NCBI GenBank assembly: GCA_003561595.1
Contig: PWWF01000079.1
Coordinates: 1-5,037 of the forward strand
Length of the DNA stretch: 5,037 nucleotides
Source: Paracoccaceae bacterium
Lineage (GTDB): Bacteria > Pseudomonadota > Alphaproteobacteria > Rhodobacterales > Rhodobacteraceae
Reading direction: 5' to 3'
Part shown: piece by piece, positions 1 through 4,543 of the stretch
Numbering within the stretch: the first letter of the stretch is position 1
Layout: each line of letters starts with the position of its first letter
Translations under genes and position numbers: made by a program
The notes under the pieces: generated by a model
Databases searched by the model: none
Told to the model about the DNA's origin: nothing
Seen by the model: the letters and a program-made list of their open reading frames with translations, nothing else

Positions 1-359
1 ATTTCGTCGGGCGCGTGCCCTATCGTGATTTCATGGCGCTGATGCAGATCAGCCGCGCGCATGCCTATCTGAGCGTGCCCTTCGTGCTGTCCTGGTCGAT
101 GCTGGAGGCGATGGCGATGGGGGCCTGTATCATCGGCTCGCGCACCGGCCCGGTTGAAGAGGTGCTGCGCGATGGTGTGAACGGGCGGCTGGTGGATTTC
201 TTCGATATAGAGGGCTGGTCAGAGGCCCTGACCGACGCGCTGGCTGCGCCCGAGCGCCACGCGCCGCTGCGCGTGGCCGCGCGCAGGACGATTGTCGAGA
301 ATTACGATCTGCATTCGGTCTGCCTGCCGCGTCTGCTGCGCTTTGTCGAGGGGGGGTGA
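1..359 (+). CDS. GT4-type glycosyltransferase, C-terminal end (5' partial)
   Basis: The reading frame is open from the window's left edge (frame starting at base 3) to TGA at 357-359, giving about 118 visible residues; the true start lies outside. The segment PFVLSWSMLEAMAMG followed by GSRTGPVEEVL and DGVNGRLVDFFD is the nucleotide-sugar binding half of GT-B fold family-4 glycosyltransferases: the LEAMA helix, the GG/TGP..E turn and the 'G.NG.LV' strand. In the usual EX7E motif the second Glu is present (LEAM) but the first position is hydrophobic; this 'PFVLSWS.LEAM' variant is, from memory, a recurring GT4 subgroup. It would transfer a sugar from an NDP-sugar to a polysaccharide or lipid acceptor in the cytoplasm; donor and acceptor cannot be told. 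It is convergent with hemN and has no evident functional link to it. Confidence 0.85.
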   Translation, partial: FVGRVPYRDFMALMQISRAHAYLSVPFVLSWSMLEAMAMGACIIGSRTGPVEEVLRDGVNGRLVDFFDIEGWSEALTDALAAPERHAPLRVAARRTIVENYDLHSVCLPRLLRFVEGG

Positions 360-360
360 A

Positions 361-443
361 GCGCCCGCTCGGGGGCCCCTCCCACCCGCCCATGCCCCGC
401 TCGCGGGCGCTTGCGCCCCTGCGGGCCGCAGGCATGGGCGCAA
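361..443. terminator. Hairpin(s) between convergent genes, probable bidirectional terminator without U-run
   Basis: The 86-base gap between the glycosyltransferase stop and the hemN stop is GC-rich and foldable. The strongest element pairs TTGCGCCC (411-418) with GGGCGCAA (436-443), with an inner CTGCG/CGCAG stem (419-423 with 427-431) and a four-base bulge. A second possible long-range stem pairs GCGCCCGC (361-368) with GCGGGCGC (403-410). Neither arm is followed by a T-run on either strand, so a classical intrinsic terminator is not shown; the position between two 3' ends is the main argument for termination. Confidence 0.4.
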
Positions 444-445
444 AG

Positions 446-1801
446 TCAGATCGCGGAACTGTGGCTGGTCTGCGCCATCGCATATTCGTCGAATACCGCC
501 GCGACCATCCGCGTCAGAGCCCGCCCTTCCGGCAGGATCGTCAGCCCGTCCGTGTCGCGCTGCACATACGGGCTGAACCGTTCGGCGGCAGTGGCGATCA
601 GCGCGTCAAGCGTGGTGGCATCAGCGCCATGGCTGCCGATCAACGTGCTGCGTGACAGGCGAAACTCGCACATCAGCTCCTCTATCGCGCGGCCGCGCCA
701 CAGATCATCCGGAGTGAAGGCGTGGCCGCGGGCGGTTGCGAAGGTGCCGGCGTCGATTGCCTTCTTCCATGCAGCTGTGGCAGGCGCATTCTGCGCATAG
801 CCCTGCGGAAAGCGTGAGATTGACGATGCGCCAAGGCCGACAAGGACAGGCGAGGTGTCATCGGTGTAGCCCTGGAAGTTCCGGCGCAACGTGCCGTCGC
901 GTGCCGCCTGTGCCAACCCGTCATGCGGACGGGCAAAATGGTCGATGCCGATTTCGTCATAGCCATCCCACAGCAGCAATCTGCGGGCTGTTTCATACAG
1001 GTCCAGCCGCTCTTCGGGGCGAGGCAGGGTGTCAGAGGGGATCATCTGCTGGCGCCGTGCCATCCATGGCACATGCGCGTAGCCATAAAGCGCGATTCGG
1101 TCGGGATTGAGGGTCAGGAGCTTCTGCATGGATTCGGCTATCTGCCGATTCGTCTGATTCGGCAGCCCATACAGGATATCGGCATTCAGGCTGGTGACCC
1201 CGCGCGCGCGGATCGCGTCGGTTGCGGATTTCGTGATCTCGAAACTCTGGTCACGACCGATGATGGCCTGTATCTGCGGATCGAAATCCTGCACCCCGAC
1301 CGAGGTTCGGTTCATCCCCGCTTCTGTCAGGGCATCAAGGCGCGCGGCGTCGATCTCGTTGGGGTCAATCTCGACCGAGAATTCTCCCCCTTCTGCCAAG
1401 GGTGCAATGTCGAAAATCTGTTCGGCAAGCGCCTGCATTTGCTCGGGCGGCAGCAGGGTGGGCGTGCCGCCGCCCCAGTGCAGCCGAGACAGGCTTATGC
1501 CCTGCGGCAGGTGCTGGCGCAGCAATTCCAGTTCTTGTGCAAGAGACTGGACATAAGCGATCACGGGCGCGTCGCTCTGGGTGCCTTGCGTCCGACAGGC
1601 ACAGAACCAGCACAGTCTGCGACAGAATGGCACATGCAGATAGAGTGATATCTGGCTGCCTGCAGGTATCTGCCTGATCCAGTTGGCGAAATCCGGTGCT
1701 GCAACGCCGCCGGAGAAATGCGGAGCGGTCGGATAACTCGTGTACCGTGGCACACGAGCGTCAAATAATCCGAGTTGTGTAAGTTGATTTACATGCGTCA
1801 T
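446..1801 (-). CDS. hemN: Oxygen-independent coproporphyrinogen III oxidase (radical SAM)
   Basis: The 451-residue protein matches the usual HemN length (about 450-460). It decarboxylates two propionates of coproporphyrinogen III to give protoporphyrinogen IX using S-adenosylmethionine and a [4Fe-4S] cluster, the O2-free route of heme synthesis in the cytoplasm. Visible signatures: N-terminal PRYTSYPTAPHF (18-29); LYLHVPFC then C60-x3-C64-x2-C67-x-C69, the HemN form of the radical SAM cysteines; LHWGGGTPT (107-115), the SAM-binding glycine motif; EIDPNEID (144-151); and YGLPNQT (211-217). The start at ATG 1799-1801 is chosen because family homology begins just after it; an upstream in-frame TTG at 1828 would add nine unconserved residues. 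The upstream Shine-Dalgarno is poor (TTAAGCAC before ATG). It is divergent from fnrL and shares one FNR box with it, as expected for a low-oxygen gene. The TGA stop is at 446-448. Confidence 0.96.
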   Translation of the reverse strand: MTHVNQLTQLGLFDARVPRYTSYPTAPHFSGGVAAPDFANWIRQIPAGSQISLYLHVPFCRRLCWFCACRTQGTQSDAPVIAYVQSLAQELELLRQHLPQGISLSRLHWGGGTPTLLPPEQMQALAEQIFDIAPLAEGGEFSVEIDPNEIDAARLDALTEAGMNRTSVGVQDFDPQIQAIIGRDQSFEITKSATDAIRARGVTSLNADILYGLPNQTNRQIAESMQKLLTLNPDRIALYGYAHVPWMARRQQMIPSDTLPRPEERLDLYETARRLLLWDGYDEIGIDHFARPHDGLAQAARDGTLRRNFQGYTDDTSPVLVGLGASSISRFPQGYAQNAPATAAWKKAIDAGTFATARGHAFTPDDLWRGRAIEELMCEFRLSRSTLIGSHGADATTLDALIATAAERFSPYVQRDTDGLTILPEGRALTRMVAAVFDEYAMAQTSHSSAI

Positions 1802-1811
1802 GTGCTTAAGA

Positions 1812-1841
1812 TTGACACCTGATACCAATTGTTGCCTTGAT
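1812..1841 (+). promoter_or_regulatory. Candidate sigma-70 promoter of fnrL
   Basis: A perfect -35 hexamer TTGACA lies at 1812-1817. The best -10 at acceptable spacing is CTTGAT (1836-1841, spacer 18), only a 3/6 match, and it overlaps the left half of the FNR box. Transcription would start around 1848, leaving about seven bases before the fnrL ATG. The -35 is convincing and the -10 is weak. Confidence 0.4.
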
Positions 1842-1850
1842 TTAGATCAA
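1837..1850. promoter_or_regulatory. Perfect FNR/FnrL binding site shared by hemN and fnrL
   Basis: The sequence is TTGAT-TTAG-ATCAA, a 10/10 match to the FNR consensus TTGAT-N4-ATCAA. Its centre is at 1843.5. For hemN (minus strand) a class II position (-41.5) puts transcription start at about 1802, one base before the ATG. For fnrL the box ends five bases before the ATG and would overlap the -10/start region, which fits repression by FnrL. The encoded FnrL carries the E-x2-S-R recognition helix that reads this consensus, so regulator and site match. Activation of hemN and autorepression of fnrL are inference. Confidence 0.93.
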
Positions 1851-1855
1851 CATCC

Positions 1856-2608
1856 ATGCCCAGAACCGCCCCAAAGCTCATACCCGCATCGCAGGAGTGC
1901 AAGGATTGCCCCATTCGGCACCGTGCTGTCTGCGCCAAATGTGAACCCGACGAACTGGATGCGCTGGAACAGATCAAGTTCTATCGCAGTTTCGAGGCCG
2001 GGCAGACGGTCGTCTGGGCGGGTGACAGTATGGAATTCGTGGCCTCGGTCGTGACCGGTATCGGCACATTGTCGCAGACGATGGAAGATGGCCGCCGCCA
2101 GATGGTCGGCCTGCTGCTGCCCTCGGATTTCGTGGGGCGTCCGGGGCGCGACACATCGGCCTATGATGTCACCGCGGCGACTGACGTGGTGATGTGCTGT
2201 TTCCGCCGCAAGCCGTTTCAGGACATGATGCTGCGGACACCGCATATCGGTCAGCGTCTGCTGGAAATGACGCTGGACGAACTGGATGCGGCGCGCGAGT
2301 GGATGCTGCTTCTCGGACGCAAGACGGCGCGGGAGAAGATAGCAAGCCTGCTTTGCATCATCGCGCGGCGCGATGCGTCGCTGAAACTGTCGCGATCTGG
2401 TGGATCGATGAGTTTTGACCTGCCCCTGACGCGAGAGGCAATGTCGGAATATCTGGGCCTGACGCTGGAAACCGTCAGTCGGCAAATGTCGGCGCTGCGC
2501 AAGGAAGGTCTGATCGTCACCGAAGGCAAGCGGCATATCGTAATCCCTGATTTCGACCTGCTGCTGGAAGAAACCGGCGATGACAGCGATGGTGGTTTCC
2601 TCGTCTGA
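1856..2608 (+). CDS. fnrL: FnrL, oxygen-responsive Crp/Fnr-family transcription regulator
   Basis: The 250-residue protein has the Fnr architecture. The N-terminal cysteine cluster is C15-x2-C18-x7-C26 (with an extra C29), and a fourth ligand candidate is at C114 or C115; this matches the [4Fe-4S] sensor of FnrL-type proteins, which lose DNA binding in O2. The cyclic-nucleotide-like beta-roll spans roughly 40-125, a long dimerisation helix about 128-165, and a helix-turn-helix about 191-215 with E205-T-V-S208-R209, the FNR-type residues reading TTGAT. It acts in the cytoplasm as a dimer controlling cbb3 oxidase, heme and (in phototrophs) pigment genes. ATG 1856 is the only possible start before the cysteines: an in-frame stop lies at 1838-1840. 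No Shine-Dalgarno fits, so the mRNA may be near-leaderless. It is divergent from hemN. Confidence 0.95.
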   Translation: MPRTAPKLIPASQECKDCPIRHRAVCAKCEPDELDALEQIKFYRSFEAGQTVVWAGDSMEFVASVVTGIGTLSQTMEDGRRQMVGLLLPSDFVGRPGRDTSAYDVTAATDVVMCCFRRKPFQDMMLRTPHIGQRLLEMTLDELDAAREWMLLLGRKTAREKIASLLCIIARRDASLKLSRSGGSMSFDLPLTREAMSEYLGLTLETVSRQMSALRKEGLIVTEGKRHIVIPDFDLLLEETGDDSDGGFLV

Positions 2609-2823
2609 CATGGCAGGCGCGGACCTGGCCAGCACGGACTGAGTACCTTTCAGCACAGTCACGCGCCATGCAGTTGGCGCATCTGCCTGCTGTGTCAGCA
2701 CAGGCAGGAATTGTGCCACTGCTGTCCGCATCTGTTCATATTTCTGGCCAAATTGAATTTCACACATGCACTATCGCGTCACGGTTGTGGTGCCAAGAAA
2801 CTTGACGAACCGGAGCAGTGCGG
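2609..2823 (+). other. Intergenic region after fnrL with two small hairpins, no convincing gene
   Basis: Two consecutive inverted repeats lie here: GCGCCA (2663-2668) with TGGCGC (2675-2680), and CTGCCTG (2683-2689) with CAGGCAG (2701-2707). Neither is followed by a T-run, so they are at best weak or factor-dependent termination signals for fnrL. Further on there is a palindrome AAATT-g-AATTT (2750-2760). I found no FNR box and no well-spaced sigma-70 promoter for the downstream gene. Small ORFs here lack ribosome binding sites. Confidence 0.4.
2812..2815 (+). promoter_or_regulatory. Ribosome binding site that decides the start of the 164-aa gene
   Basis: GGAG lies eight bases before ATG 2824 but only two bases before the in-frame GTG at 2818. 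The spacing favours the ATG. Confidence 0.6.
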
Positions 2824-3318
2824 ATGTTTGATTGGGACAGGGATTATGCGGAACTTGTCGGCGCAGAACCGGAAAAAGGTGTGCAGGCACAGCGCAGGGC
2901 GAAACAGGCCGCGCCGCAATTCATGAGCCGTGACTGGCTGCGGCGCCTGTCATCCGCCCGGCTGCTGATGGCGGCACTGACCGTTTGTCTGGTGGCGGGC
3001 CTGACCTTTGAAAAACGCGCAGAGCTTTCGGGCGTGATGTCGCGCGTCTCTGGCCTGCAGGCCGAATCGCTGTCGGCCTTGCGGGCGGACAGCGCGGTGG
3101 TCGATACGCTGCCCGCCGAACTGGTGATGTATGACGTCGCGCAGTATCAGCGCTTCATGCAGGGGTTGCAGGGCATGACTGCGCCCGACCTGCACGCCTA
3201 TTTGCGCGCAACCCGCACGGACCTGGCGTTGGCCCCGGCGGCGCTGGCCCCGTTCTATCGCGATGCGCTGTTCATGCTGGAACGGCATATGCGCGCCATC
3301 GGGATCAGCGTGCCATAA
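2824..3318 (+). CDS. Single-pass inner-membrane protein of unknown function
   Basis: I do not recognise this 164-residue protein. It has an acidic/aromatic start (MFDWDRDYAELVG), a basic stretch with several Arg/Lys between about 24 and 46, then one hydrophobic helix at about 47-63 (LLMAALTVCLVAGLTF). The rest (about 65-164) is soluble and mostly helical. The positive-inside rule puts the N-terminus in the cytoplasm and the C-terminal 100 residues in the periplasm, anchored rather than cleaved because the helix begins near residue 47. Two segments look structured: LPAELVMYDVAQYQRFMQGLQGM split over 96-118, and FYRDALFMLERHMRAIG at 144-160. The length, GC-rich third positions, GGAG ribosome site and a 3' end that abuts usp support a real gene. 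It follows fnrL after 215 bases, so it may be independently transcribed. Its position between fnrL and usp hints at a low-oxygen or envelope role, which is inference only. Confidence 0.8.
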   Translation: MFDWDRDYAELVGAEPEKGVQAQRRAKQAAPQFMSRDWLRRLSSARLLMAALTVCLVAGLTFEKRAELSGVMSRVSGLQAESLSALRADSAVVDTLPAELVMYDVAQYQRFMQGLQGMTAPDLHAYLRATRTDLALAPAALAPFYRDALFMLERHMRAIGISVP

Positions 3319-4144
3319 GCACTGGACTCTTGCACGTTTCCAGCATGTCGCGGGTTGTGCCGCCCAAAATGGCCTGACGCAGCCGCGAATGGCTATACGC
3401 GCCCATCACCAGCAGATCGGCATTCTGGTCCATTACATGGCGTTGAAGGACCTCGCTGATGCGGGGCAGCGATCTGGCCAGCACCGACACTTCGGGCCGC
3501 GCACCGTGCCGTGCCAGCATCTGGCTGAGCAGGCCACCGGGGTCCGAGCGTTCGGGGCCATGGGTCGGCGGGTCGATCACCACGACATTGACCTGATCGG
3601 CCGCGACCAGAAGCGGCAGGGCTGCGCGTGCGGCATCCAGCGCTTCATCCGTCTGGTTCCATGCCAGCACGATCCGGTCAAAGGCCGGCAGGGGCGCACC
3701 GGGCTGCGGCAGGATCAGCACGGGTGCGTTGCCATCGAAAAGCGCGGCCTCGGTCGTGATTTCATCCTGCGGGCCGCGCCCGTCGCCATAGGGCGGCGGC
3801 AGCACCACCAGATCGGCAAAGCGTGTCAGTTGCCCGACATGGGTCGCGATGCCGCCCAGTGTGACGACAGCCGTCTCGACACTCCAGCGCAGATTGGCGT
3901 TGCGCATCCGGGCGCGGGCCCCATCGGCCAGCGCATCGGCGCGTTCGCGCGCGGCGTCCAGCGCATCCTGATAGATCATCGCCGGTGCGCCTGCGTAAAA
4001 CCCCACGCTTTGCGTGACATCGACGCCCAGGCAGACGATGTCCAGATGCGCGTCGAATCGCATCGCGAGTTCCGAGGCCGAACTGAGCAGCGGGCCGATG
4101 TCATCCGCGGAATTCAGAAAGGTACAGATGGATTTGTAGCTCAT
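3305..4144 (-). CDS. Tandem-domain universal stress protein (UspA family)
   Basis: The 279-residue protein contains two Usp folds. The N-terminal one (about 1-148) starts MSYKSICTFL and ends APVLILPQ; it lacks a clear nucleotide motif. The C-terminal one (about 154-279) starts FDRIVLAWNQT, has DLLVMGAYSHSRLR (243-256), GGTTRDML (261-268) and ends KSPVLMAR; this approximates the ATP-binding G-x2-G-x9-G-(S/T) signature, with Ser at the second Gly position. Such ~280-residue tandem Usp proteins occur near fnrL and ccoNOQP in Rhodobacterales (recalled family context). They are cytoplasmic, thought to bind ATP and aid survival under stress or energy limitation; the biochemical function is unsettled. 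Start ATG 4142-4144 is chosen for the AGGGGG site four bases upstream; the frame stays open to 4432 but without family similarity. The last 14 bases overlap the convergent 164-aa gene. Confidence 0.92.
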   Translation of the reverse strand: MSYKSICTFLNSADDIGPLLSSASELAMRFDAHLDIVCLGVDVTQSVGFYAGAPAMIYQDALDAARERADALADGARARMRNANLRWSVETAVVTLGGIATHVGQLTRFADLVVLPPPYGDGRGPQDEITTEAALFDGNAPVLILPQPGAPLPAFDRIVLAWNQTDEALDAARAALPLLVAADQVNVVVIDPPTHGPERSDPGGLLSQMLARHGARPEVSVLARSLPRISEVLQRHVMDQNADLLVMGAYSHSRLRQAILGGTTRDMLETCKSPVLMAR

Positions 4145-4148
4145 GGCG

Positions 4149-4154
4149 CCCCCT
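4149..4154 (-). promoter_or_regulatory. Ribosome binding site of the usp gene
   Basis: On the minus strand AGGGGG lies four bases before the ATG at 4144. It decides this start against the longer open frame, which runs up to 4432. Confidence 0.7.
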
Positions 4155-4174
4155 GGTGTTGCGTGACCTGATCG

Positions 4175-4216
4175 ATCATCGCGCGTGTTGCAGGCGGGTT
4201 CCATGATCTGGGACAA
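4175..4216 (-). promoter_or_regulatory. Candidate FnrL-dependent class II promoter of usp
   Basis: On the minus strand TTGTC-CCAG-ATCAT (4216 to 4203) matches 7 of 10 FNR consensus positions. Its centre (4209.5) at -41.5 would set the start of transcription at about 4168. The hexamer at -12 to -7 is then GATGAT (4180 to 4175), a 4/6 match to TATAAT, and the 5' leader of about 24 bases carries the AGGGGG ribosome site. The geometry is right but the site is degenerate. A TTGACT hexamer at 4234-4229 has no -10 at normal spacing. Confidence 0.3.
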
Positions 4217-4250
4217 GTTTTGCGGCGAAGTCAAAGCCTGCCGATACTTG

Positions 4251-4286
4251 AAAATGGTGCCGACCCGGTGGTTTCGGGTCGGCACC
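4251..4286 (-). terminator. Strong intrinsic terminator of the 49-aa gene
   Basis: There is a perfect 12-bp stem, GGTGCCGACCCG (4256-4267) with CGGGTCGGCACC (4275-4286), and a seven-base loop. On the minus strand it is followed by ATTTTC (4255-4250), a short U-run; the plus strand has no U-run, so the direction is minus. It begins nine bases after the stop codon of the small ORF at 4296, and lies about 107 bases before the usp start. Confidence 0.85.
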
Positions 4287-4295
4287 CGGTCTGGT

Positions 4296-4445
4296 TCAGC
4301 CCTGCGCCCGGTCGATCGGGGCCTGCAGGCGCACACGGTCGGATTGCGACGGCATTGCGGGGTTGCAGCCTTTTGCGGTTGCACGCTTTGCCTGCGGGTC
4401 GAAACGGGTGGCGAGGAAGAAGGTTTTTGCATGGATATCTAACAT
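4296..4445 (-). CDS. Small protein of 49 residues, unknown function
   Basis: This short ORF runs from ATG 4443-4445 to TGA 4296-4298. I do not recognise the product. Support is contextual: GGAGG sits five bases before the ATG, third codon positions are GC-rich (35 of 49) like the neighbours, with runs of preferred codons in the first half, and a 12-bp-stem terminator begins nine bases after the stop. The protein starts MLDIHAKTFFLATRFDPQAK, has no membrane segment, is basic (8 Lys/Arg against 4 Asp), and has one Cys (C27) in a KGCNPAMP segment, followed by a polar C-terminal half ending APIDRAQG. It is divergent from the LysR-type gene across 98 bases and lies upstream of usp in the same direction. 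Alternatives: a leader ORF whose terminator attenuates usp, or a dual-function small RNA of about 200 bases. Confidence 0.7.
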   Translation of the reverse strand: MLDIHAKTFFLATRFDPQAKRATAKGCNPAMPSQSDRVRLQAPIDRAQG

Positions 4446-4450
4446 TGTGG

Positions 4451-4455
4451 CCTCC
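4451..4455 (-). promoter_or_regulatory. Shine-Dalgarno of the 49-aa gene
   Basis: On the minus strand CCGGAGGCCACA precedes ATG: GGAGG with a five-base spacer, the best ribosome binding site in the window. Confidence 0.75.
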
Positions 4456-4476
4456 GGCACTGGTGTGGTAGGGCGT

Positions 4477-4542
4477 GAATAACGCGTTTTCAGTGTCTCA
4501 AGCGAGTCTGGAAAGTTTCCGACATGTTAGCCTGGATTACAT
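4477..4542. promoter_or_regulatory. Divergent control region with a LysR-type T-N11-A motif
   Basis: ATGT (4524-4527), 11 bases, then ACAT (4539-4542) forms a palindromic T-N11-A motif typical of LysR-family sites. It ends one base before the LysR gene's ATG, suggesting autoregulation. On the minus strand TTATTC (4482-4477) is a possible -10 for the 49-aa gene; the start would be near 4470, placing the motif's centre about -63, the classical LysR recognition position. A CTTGAG at 4502-4497 is too close to serve as a sigma-70 -35 for that -10; a heat-shock-sigma-like promoter is conceivable but weak. Confidence 0.4.
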
Positions 4543-4543
4543 A

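Noticed and set aside
923..1648. 241-codon open frame on the plus strand inside hemN
   Set aside because: It is entirely antisense to HemN, whose motifs are intact, and shows no recognisable domain or start signal.
1802..1828. Upstream TTG start for hemN
   Set aside because: It adds nine residues without family similarity; ATG 1801 places the conserved region at the usual distance from the N-terminus.
1847..2767. 306-codon open frame on the minus strand opposite fnrL
   Set aside because: It lies antisense to the whole of a clearly conserved regulator, has no ribosome binding site at its ATG, and its composition (many Arg, Gln, His) is typical of a shadow frame in GC-rich DNA.
2668..2805. 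45-codon ORF on the plus strand between fnrL and the membrane protein gene
   Set aside because: No Shine-Dalgarno before its ATG, start lies in a hairpin, and no terminator follows; unlike the 49-aa gene nothing supports it.
3263..4171. 302-codon open frame on the plus strand opposite usp
   Set aside because: It overlaps the 164-aa gene and is antisense to the whole Usp protein; Gln/His/Cys/Gly-rich shadow composition and no ribosome site.
4145..4432. 96-codon N-terminal extension of the usp frame
   Set aside because: The extension is Pro/Arg/Ser-rich, crosses the strong minus-strand terminator and the 49-aa gene in another frame, while ATG 4144 has a proper ribosome site and the Usp domain begins right there.
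4185..4471. Two overlapping plus-strand ORFs of 83-85 codons opposite the small gene
   Set aside because: They cross the 12-bp terminator stem, lack ribosome sites, and are antisense to the better supported 49-aa gene.
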